Assembly (NCBI GenBank): GCA_030789695.1
Contig: CM061134.1
Coordinates: 64,283,370 to 64,347,369, forward strand
DNA: 64,000 bases
Direction: 5' to 3'
From: Scilla litardierei
Lineage: Eukaryota > Streptophyta > Magnoliopsida > Asparagales > Asparagaceae
Position numbers and translations under genes: made by a program. Numbering within the stretch: the first letter of the stretch is position 1; each line of letters opens with the position of its first letter. The notes under the pieces are model-generated. The model worked only from the letters and a program-made list of their open reading frames with translations, did not search any database and had not been told where the DNA came from. This document shows, one piece after another, positions 57,695 through 64,000 of the stretch.

Positions 57695-59251
57695 TCAGGT
57701 GAGTAGGTGTGAAACGTCTGGGGTGGGGGTTGATGGGGTGTATTGAGGTGAGCAGAGTGGGGACGATGGGGTATATTCGGGCGTTGAAGGGGTGTATACA
57801 GGGGATGAAGGGGTGTATTCCGGTGAGTAGACAGGGAATGGTATGTATTTTGGTACGTATTCCGATAGGTATCCTGGTGACAGAGGGGTGTATTCCGGTG
57901 AGTAGACAGGGGATGAAGGGGTGTATTCCGGTGGGTAGACAGGGAATGGTGTGTATTTTGGTAAGTATTCCGATAGGTATCCCGGAGACAGAGGGGTGTA
58001 TTCCGGTGAGTAGACAGGGGATGAAGGGGTGTACAGAGGTGAGTCGACAGGGGACGATGGCGTGTATTCAGGTAAGTATTCCGATGGGTATCCCGGTGAC
58101 AGAGGGGTGTATTCCGGTGAGTAAACAGGAGTTGAAGGGGTGTACAGAGGTGAGTCGACAGGGGGCGATGGCGTGTATTCAGGTGAGTAATCCGATGAGT
58201 ATTCCGGTGACAGAGGGGTGTATTCAGGAGAGTAAACAGGAGTTGAAGGCGTATACAGAGGTGAGTCGACAGGAGACGATGATAAGAAGAAAGGAGGACC
58301 TGGACGAGTACAAGAACAAAATCTTGGAGTGGTTGATGGGGTGTATTGAGGTGAGTATAGTGGGTATGATGGGGTATATTCGGGTGTCGTTTGCCAATGC
58401 GAATACAGGTATGAAGAGGATGATGGTGTGTATTCCGGCGAGCCGACCGGGGATGATGGGGTGTATTCGGGTGAGTAGGGCGAGGCTGGGGATGAGGGGG
58501 TGTATTGAGGTGGGTATAGTGGGTATGATGGGGTATATGCGGGTGTTGATTGCCAATGCGAATACAGGTATGAAGAGGATGATGGTGTGTATTCCGGCGA
58601 GCCGACAGGGGATGATGGGGTGTATTCGGGTGAGTAGGGCGAGGCTGTGGATGAGGGGGTGTATTGAGGTGGGTATAGTGGGTATGATGGGGTATATGCG
58701 GGTGTTGATTGCCAATGCGAATACAGGTATGAAGAGGATGATGGTGTGTATTCCGGCGAGCCGACAGGGGATGATGGGGTGTATTCGGGTGAGTAGGGCG
58801 AGGCTGGGGATGAGGGGGTGTATTCTGGCGAGCCAACATGGGACGAAGGGGTGTATTCCGGTGAGGATTCCGGTGACAAAGGGGTGTATTCCGGTGAGCA
58901 AAGACGAGTGCAAGAACAGGCTGATGGAGGGATGTAGTACCTTTCTGATGGTGATGGTGATGGTGATGGTGACGATCGCCGATGTTCTGGAGTAGAAACT
59001 TGGAGAGCAGACGTCGACCAAGGCGTTGATGTTGGCGATGGGTGGTCGTGGCCACATTGCTCATGTTCTTCTTTCGCTGCAGGTGGCACGTAGGGTCTCT
59101 TCTTGATCGGCAAAGCTGCAAGTCCGGCGAAGTTTGATTTGTGAGCCACCCGCTTCATCGGCAACGATGGAGGTCCAAAGAAATTAGATTTCACGGCAAC
59201 CTTCGTTGGACCCCATCGATTGCGCCGCGCACCCATCGTTATCTTTGCCAT
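57695..59251 (-). CDS. Intron-nested antisense gene: Tyr-Thr-Pro repeat protein, CTD-like
   Basis: 518 codons without an intron, on the strand opposite the host gene and wholly inside its last intron. Residues 1-65 are basic (MGARRNRWGPTKVAVKSNFF, 'LPIKKRPY'), with no signal peptide or membrane segment. From 119 to the end it is Pro/Ser/Thr/Tyr: about 30 YTP tripeptides and 19 PEYTP. Three near-identical 53-residue units start at about 174, 227 and 280 ('SYLYSHWQ'), and a CSCTR motif occurs at 112 and 312. Many blocks read Y-T-P-S/L-S-P-x, matching the spacing of the RNA polymerase II CTD heptad. No polymerase domain is present. Start choice: first ATG after a TATA box at 59,366-59,375. I do not recognise the family. 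Alternatives are an extensin-like wall protein (but no signal peptide) or a by-product of repeat expansion. Confidence 0.65.
   Translation of the reverse strand: MAKITMGARRNRWGPTKVAVKSNFFGPPSLPMKRVAHKSNFAGLAALPIKKRPYVPPAAKEEHEQCGHDHPSPTSTPWSTSALQVSTPEHRRSSPSPSPSPSERYYIPPSACSCTRLCSPEYTPLSPESSPEYTPSSHVGSPEYTPSSPASPYSPEYTPSSPVGSPEYTPSSSSYLYSHWQSTPAYTPSYPLYPPQYTPSSTASPYSPEYTPSSPVGSPEYTPSSSSYLYSHWQSTPAYTPSYPLYPPQYTPSSPASPYSPEYTPSSPVGSPEYTPSSSSYLYSHWQTTPEYTPSYPLYSPQYTPSTTPRFCSCTRPGPPFFLSSSPVDSPLYTPSTPVYSPEYTPLSPEYSSDYSPEYTPSPPVDSPLYTPSTPVYSPEYTPLSPGYPSEYLPEYTPSSPVDSPLYTPSSPVYSPEYTPLSPGYLSEYLPKYTPFPVYPPEYTPSSPVYSPEYTPLSPGYLSEYVPKYIPFPVYSPEYTPSSPVYTPSTPEYTPSSPLCSPQYTPSTPTPDVSHLLT
57880..58860 (-). 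repeat. Coding tandem repeats of the antisense gene
   Basis: A 159-bp unit is repeated about three times at roughly 58,300-58,790. Shorter 'ggggtgtattccggtgagta' units (+ strand) fill the flanks. Unit lengths are multiples of three, which keeps several frames open on both strands. The 526-codon minus ORF and the 428-codon plus ORF here are such shadows. Confidence 0.8.
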
Positions 59252-59365
59252 GTCCTGATTAGCAGAGATGAGTAGAAAATGATGAAGAGAATTTTAGGGT
59301 TGGAAAGCAGACCGAGAGAGAGCGCGCGAGGTTTAGAATTATGTCATGAGAAAGGGTTTATGGGG

Positions 59366-59375
59366 TATTTATATA
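59366..59375 (-). promoter_or_regulatory. Core promoter of the nested antisense gene
   Basis: The minus strand reads GGCCCAATATATAAATACCCC in this area: a site II-like GGCCCA, then a TATATAAATA box about 115 bases before the ATG. AACCCTAAA (telo-box-like) lies in the leader near 59,292-59,300. Confidence 0.55.
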
Positions 59376-59639
59376 TTGGGCCTTCTTGCCCTAATTTGGT
59401 TTCTTTGCCTATTCCGTTTCGGATTTGTGTAGGGCATCGCCGAATCCAACGGGGTATTAATAATTGCATTATTTTATAAAAAGTATGGTTATATATTTTC
59501 TCAACTTTTAAGCGTATATATGGATAGATTATTAAAACAATATCTATGAGGCATACACGAGTTAGTTTTATGAATCTTTTTCTGTTTTATTGCACATGCC
59601 AAGAAATGCATTATGAACTTAAAACACTGATATATGCAG

Positions 59640-60144
59640 GCCGGTGGGTTGGACAAGCTAACGTTAGACCGTCGTATCGACGACGCAATCCGACGGGCAA
59701 ACCAGCCAGCAAAGCTACAACATATGGGAGACTCCGGCACCAATGGCCGGCCACGCGATGCAACAGCCCATGTTCATGGCTCCCGACCCGTTCCATGCCT
59801 CGCAAGCGGTCGCCGCACCTCACTCTGTTCAGATGGCAGCGATGGCTCAGCAGCAGCAGGCGTTCATGCAGCAGCTGCAGATGATGATGATGGGCGCCGC
59901 GCAGCAGCAGCCGGCCGTGAACCCGTTTGGAAGCCCGTTCACAGCGACCGCCGCTGTCCATCCGTACGGCCTGGCCGTGGGCATGTGTATTCCTGTTCAA
60001 GCATCGAATACGTGTATACAGGGCTCATATAGACGGAGAAGTATTGTACAATTGGTGAAGAGAGAGGGAGGGGGTGTATTGATTGACGGCGGGTTGTGTT
60101 CATTCTTGATTGGGGTTGTATTTTGTATAACCTGGCGATTTTAG
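59640..60144 (+). pseudogene. Clathrin assembly protein, last exon with frame breaks
   Basis: Acceptor TATGCAG. It opens as 'AGGLDKLTLD', then 'DDAIRRANQPA'. At 59,711-59,716 (GCAAAGC) one extra A shifts the expected continuation 'SYNIWETPAPMAGHAM' into another frame. That frame has DPF, a Gln/Met stretch and 'NPFGSPF'. The family ending 'YTGLI' with a stop is again in the first frame at 60,032, so a second shift lies near 60,010. Read without the second shift, translation runs to 60,144. DPF and NPF bind AP-2 appendages and EH domains. Either the gene is decayed or the consensus has errors here. Confidence 0.75.
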
Positions 60145-60314
60145 GAAAAAAAGGGAAATTTATTTGTTGGTTGCTCGGGGAAGACACTGAGAGTTGATTA
60201 TTTTTGTGAAACCTGCATAATTGAATTACATGGGGAAGCTTGCATCTGGTTTTTGAGTGGTGTGAATCCTGGAAGGGTACAAAAAGAGCTTCCCAAGCAG
60301 ACATCTTGACTGTG

Positions 60315-60320
60315 AATAAA
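60315..60320 (+). terminator. Possible poly(A) signal of the clathrin-adaptor gene
   Basis: AATAAA about 170-290 bases past the two candidate stops. Predicted from motif and position only. Confidence 0.4.
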
Positions 60321-60539
60321 ATTCATCTTTTGTCCTTCGTGTGCTCCATTTTGTTAATATTTAATGTGAAGGAGTGAATGGATGAGATATGAAGTCGATC
60401 TATGTCAATGCATAAAATACAATGTTTTAATATATTTTTTATTTTTATTTTTTGAATTTTTCTAAAGGATTGTTATACAGATTTTAAAATCATAAAACCA
60501 TAGAACTCTAAATAATATTAGCTGAACTTAATGCATTTT

Positions 60540-60620
60540 ACTCTGATTGATCCGCTCATTTGAAAAAGATCTATTGTTTTGATACCGTTGAATTTGTAAC
60601 GGTTGGTTGTGGGGTTTCAG
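60540..60620. repeat. Fragment related to the foldback elements
   Basis: 'gatccgctcatttgaaaaag' and 'ataccgttgaatttgtaacg' resemble the central loop of the 37,621-38,013 element. No inverted arms are seen here. Confidence 0.4.
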
Positions 60621-60893
60621 AGACTCGTGTGGAAAAACCAAGCATGTAAGAAAACGAACAAACATATAAGATCAAGAAGAACATCAAGATATATGTGGTT
60701 TGGTCAACCAATTTCAACCTATATTCATGTGTCACCGATAAAGAAATCTACTATGTGTATGGAACACAAGTTTACAAGAAGCATGTCTATCTCAGTAATA
60801 ATCTCCCCCATTTCCCACATATACGTACCCGATCTCTATTGCATGGCTTTCAAAGCTAACAAAGCCATAGTCTAACAAAACCACCACTCATCT

Positions 60894-60897
<4 letters not shown>

Positions 60898-60990
<93 letters not shown>
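60898..60990. repeat. Compound microsatellite (GA)n(TA)n at the LINE tail
   Basis: About 21 GA units run straight into about 24 TA units. It lies directly at the 3' end of the minus-strand LINE, so it may have grown from the LINE tail. Confidence 0.85.
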
Positions 60991-60991
<1 letters not shown>

Positions 60992-62218
60992 AAAGGTAAG
61001 CGTAAGACTTTATTAATAAAATGTACAAAACAATACAAAGTAATTACATAGTGGAAACCAAAGTGTAATAGAGAAAGGAGTGGGCACAAGCGCCGTCACT
61101 CTCTACTATTATACAATGATAACCTCTAGTGTAATTCCATAATAGATACATGATTTAACCCATATCCCGAAACTCCCATCTCTCCAATGCATCCTGTGAC
61201 TCTTCATCATCAAGACCTTTATCCTGCAAGGAGGACCGAATATCCGCAGCAATTTCTGCAAATAGGCTAGTTTTGCTCTTGCAGACTTTGTCAAAAATTC
61301 TTTTATTCCTCTCTTGCCAAGTATGCCACACTACAGCTGATAGCGCAGTCTTGGCTAGTACACTCAAGGAACCCCCTTTCCCGAAGTGTTTCAAGAAGTA
61401 ATCTCCGACATCAGTTAGCGACACTGGAAAATTACCACTTTTCCCCATCTTAAGCAAACTTCGATTAAGCAGGTAGTTGGAAAAACCGCATTCGAAAAAC
61501 AGGTGGCCAACAGTCTCTGCCTTACCTTCCTCACAAAGAACGCACATCCCATCGGAGTTTAGTCCCCAACTAGTCAGGGCATCCTTGGTCAGTAACTTGC
61601 CATTAAAAGCTCGCAGTAGAGTTAGTGACATTTTAGGAACATGATGGCCGAACCAAATAAGCTTGTGGTATGGGAATGGTGTACCTCTCCGTCTGACTCC
61701 TTCCCAAGCATCTCGGAATTTGAATAAGGAACCAGGAGCCCATTTCCACTTGTCCGAACCCGGCTTCAAAACAATCCCCTGAAGAATAGGCCGGATTCTT
61801 TCAATACTCCGGTCATCAACCCATGCATTACCGGTCCAATAGTCAGCCACCTTCATGTTGTTTGCACCTGTAGGAATGTCATACAAAAGTTTGAGTGGAC
61901 CGCATGGGAGCCAATTGTCCTGCCAAAATAGGGTGGATTTACCGTCACGGACAACCTTAACAATGAGTTTTTGGGAAATATTCCTGCAGCTAAGCAGGAA
62001 TTTCCAAGTTCCTGAGTGAGTTACCGCTCCTGTCGCAAGATAGAATTTGTCCAAGTCCCCATATTTTTCCTTCATATGCTCTGCCCAAATGCCTTCAGCT
62101 GAAAGAAGTCTCCAAGTCAACCTGATGCCTGCTGCTTGGTTCAAATCAGACAGGAGCCTGAGCCCTACTCCCCCCTCCTCTTTGGGGGTACAGACATCTT
62201 TCCAATGACGGTATAACT
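60991..62218 (-). mobile_element. 5'-truncated L1-type LINE (ORF2 C-terminus)
   Basis: The minus strand is open from about 62,218 to the stop at 61,155. It codes for the C-terminal end of a plant L1 ORF2: 'YRHWKDVCTPKEEGGVGLRL', 'FWQDNWLPCGPLKLLYDIP', 'KWKWAPGSLFKFRDAW' and the zf-RVT zinc motif 'CVLCEEGKAETVGHLFFEC' (near 61,550-61,490), then 'WHTWQERNKRIFD'. The RT and endonuclease domains are missing, as expected after incomplete target-primed reverse transcription. AATAAA at about 61,011-61,018 (minus) and the TA-rich tail mark the 3' end. A short repeat 'ataacttgtatacaagga' occurs at 62,213 and 62,244 at the truncated edge. Confidence 0.88.
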
Positions 62219-62265
62219 TGTATACAAGGAATCTGTATCCTAATATAACTTGTATACAAGGAAAA

Positions 62266-62602
62266 ATATCATACTACAACTATTATTTAGTTGTAGCCTA
62301 AACTATATATAACAAAAGTCCTAAGCCCAATAGAACTTCTATCCTGAATTTAATTCCTTTACCAAAAAGGAATCCTAAGCTGGATCCAACTCTCGAATCC
62401 AAGACAGTTTCAAACTCATGTATATTTGTATTATAATTCTCAACACCTCGTATTGATATTAACATACAGTGAGCTTTATGGTTGTACGTTAGCGGAATAC
62501 TATGGCCATGGGCGATCACGGTGAGGGAAAAAAGATGAGCAGATCACAATCGAGCACATAGAAAGATTACAACTTTAGGCCGAGGACCGGTCTGTGAAAC
62601 AC
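62266..62602. other. Unassigned AT-rich sequence
   Basis: No gene, RNA or repeat recognised between the LINE and the next LTR. Confidence 0.4.
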
Positions 62603-63750
62603 TGTTGGATCCTGTGGATGGCAAACAACACTAGAAGAGGGGGTAGAATAGTGTTGTACAATTAATAAACTTTTTAAATGTTGGTTATAACACAATTTTA
62701 TCCCTTCCAATGTTGCCTAATAAACCAAGTAGAGTGATCTACGCTTGGTTCTTAATCAACAAGTTAATATAAAAAGACAAGCAAATAAGATTACAAACAA
62801 GCAGATCTTTACACAGCGGAATTAAAAAGGTGATCTTTGCAATTATATAAATGAAGAATTACAAAGATAATAATATTAACAAATAAATAAAAGAATGCTT
62901 GTACAGATAATTTAAACAAACACAGAAAGGCAAACACAGAGACAAGCGATTTTTATCCTGGTTCCCCGCAACCCGGGTACGTCCAGTCCCCGACCAATCC
63001 GGTACGAGATTTAATCCACCATTGTCTTGGCAATACAATTACCTAACTCCACTTGTTAGGATTTCCAACGACACAGCCTTAACTAGGATTTTCCAACCAC
63101 CTAGACTTGTCTGGGATTTACACTGTCCCTTATCACAAAGGGGAATCCACAAAGAAACAAAGTTCCAATTCACCGCAATATTGGTAGAGATTGGTTTACA
63201 CCCAAAATTCTATAGCCAAGATAAATATTGTAATTGTGCGTTAAGTGGCTAAAAGAATTTAAATGGATCTTTAGATCACACAAAAAATATGAAATGATTC
63301 GTTGTGATTTAGATCTCTGGTTTTTCAAAAATCCTTTCAAGAATGAAATATAAAGAATAATGGATTTTGAAAAACAATTTAAATAGCCAAAATAAAAATG
63401 GATCTCAAAAAAAGGAATTTCAGAATTAGAACTTGAGATCAGAAAATAAAAACAGAAATTGGCTATTAGCGTTGAGAGCAATCAGAGCGATGTGATCTTT
63501 TAAAATAGAATTTAGCTCAAGAAATAATATAGAGATTAGGTGTTTTAGAAATGATCTCAAGGGCTCTATTTATAGAGTTTCAAAGGTGATTTTGAATTTC
63601 AAAACGATTGACTTTCAGTCCAACAAATGAGGAAAGAAGAGTGAAATCAGGAAGTCAAATCGTAGAAGAAATCGACAGCTGGTAGTCGACTCCCTGTTGA
63701 AGTAGTCGACTCCCAGAGAATTTCACTGAAAATTCTGCTCTCTGCTGGTA
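62603..63750 (-). mobile_element. SIRE-type LTR in reverse orientation
   Basis: Reversed, it shows the same order as the 3' half of the 26,892 LTR. The end is ...ATCCAACA at 62,603, before it a 'cccctcttctagtgttg' block, and the 'cctggttccccgcaacccgg' segment at 62,957-62,976 corresponds to the accnagg/tacccaagtttgggg region. GTCGACT decamer-like words lie at 63,683-63,756. No primer site adjoins 62,602, so this is a 3' LTR or a solo LTR. The upstream limit is not resolved. Confidence 0.65.
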
Positions 63751-64000
63751 GTCGACCCCAGCTCCAACCCCCAGCCCGTACGCAAGCTCCCCCGCTCCCT
63801 TCGCCGTTCACCGATGTCTCCTCTCCCCTTCCAATGTTCTAAAACAGAGAACCGCCGCCCGCCACTTGGCCTGCTCCGCCACCGCAACAAGGCGGCCAAC
63901 CCCCCTCCCACCGCCGGCAGACTCGACCGCTGCCCCCAGATCAAAGTCCTCACTCGAGCACCCTGCCGCTGCATGCAATGCCGCCATCATCACCCGCTGG
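63751..64000 (-). other. GC-rich end of window, unrecognised minus ORFs
   Basis: Minus ORFs of 61 and 83 codons (Ala/Gly/Arg-rich) overlap here. Composition changes sharply from the LTR. It may be the start of another gene or an insertion running off the window. I cannot name it. Confidence 0.25.

Larger units (their letters stand above)
7596..60144 (+). pseudogene. Clathrin assembly protein (ANTH/AP180-CALM family), disrupted host gene
   Basis: Plant AP180/CALM adaptors bind PtdIns(4,5)P2 through an N-terminal ANTH domain and recruit clathrin and AP-2 through a flexible C-tail at plasma membrane or endosomes. Nine exons (7,596-11,643) encode [14 protein letters not shown] through 'ALDIYRRSGQQ'. 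They include the lipid-binding region 'NHVERPAKEKHI' and the helices '[16 protein letters not shown]' and '[12 protein letters not shown]'. The tail exons (56,653-60,144) give an acidic Pro-rich linker, a DLL clathrin-type motif, 'TGWELALVTAPSS', 'AGGLDKLTLD', a Gln/Met-rich stretch, and DPF and NPF motifs. Missing are the two exons for the end of the ANTH domain (in relatives the 'FIKIEQ...SFLQ' segment). A block of nine exons is duplicated downstream, and the last exon has frame breaks. Exon 9 and the first tail exon are both phase 0, so a joined transcript would stay in frame. I judge it a relic, with misassembly as the alternative. Confidence 0.75.

Noticed and set aside
57709..58995. 428-codon plus-strand ORF
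   Set aside because: Antisense shadow kept open because repeat units are multiples of three.
57541..59121. 526-codon minus ORF rich in His/Asn/Thr
   Set aside because: A shadow frame of the 518-codon repeat gene; it starts farther from the TATA box and has microsatellite-like composition.
57695..59251. Calling the nested gene RNA polymerase II subunit RPB1
   Set aside because: Only the repeat spacing resembles the CTD; no polymerase domain exists.

Overview
The window is nuclear DNA from a repeat-rich land plant, very probably an angiosperm. The evidence is GT-AG introns, a plant-type clathrin adaptor gene, Reina-like, Tat-like and SIRE-like retrotransposons, and a scrap of the chloroplast gene atpA. 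The species cannot be read from the sequence.

Backbone. One host gene, an AP180/CALM-type clathrin assembly protein of the plant ANTH family (closest in my memory to the Arabidopsis At5g35200 type), runs on the + strand from a promoter at about 6,540-6,700 to a last exon ending near 60,030-60,144. Exons 1-9, at 7,596-11,643, encode most of the ANTH domain. A tandem copy of this 4.8-kb block follows at 12,359-23,872. It starts exactly at the ATG and is dead: codon 3 is a stop and a copia element sits in its exon 3. The two exons expected next, for the end of the ANTH domain, are not visible anywhere. The C-terminal exons resume at 56,653. The last exon carries frame breaks, so the locus looks like a pseudogene or a badly assembled gene.

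Insertions, left to right. A Ty3/gypsy element (minus; gag, tRNA-Ile primer site, long LTR, 1 to about 3,700) lies inside a copia element (minus; to 6,538) that ends just upstream of the host promoter. A degenerate copia (13,428-20,134, duplication ATATC) splits exon 3 of the duplicate. A Reina-like chromodomain gypsy (24,549-36,975, duplication GCATC) is itself split by a pol-less SIRE-like copia (26,892-33,273, duplication TGGCA). Then come two foldback elements, the atpA fragment, a SIRE-type LTR, and a Tat-lineage element without pol (from 40,419) that carries gag-protease, a 212-bp tandem array and an antisense ORF. A young copia with 101-bp LTRs occupies 51,458-56,576. Right of the host gene are a 5'-truncated L1 LINE and another SIRE-type LTR, both on the minus strand.

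Most interesting gene. Inside the last intron of the host gene, on the opposite strand, lies a complete-looking intronless unit (TATA at 59,366; ORF 59,251-57,695; AATAAA at 57,450). It codes for a 518-residue Pro/Ser/Tyr protein with about 30 Tyr-Thr-Pro repeats. These resemble the RNA polymerase II CTD heptad, behind a basic N-terminus with no signal peptide. Other notable signals are a covarying hairpin pair in an LTR, palindromic decamers scattered through the SIRE-type LTRs, and stop codons that nearly all look like C-to-T changes.
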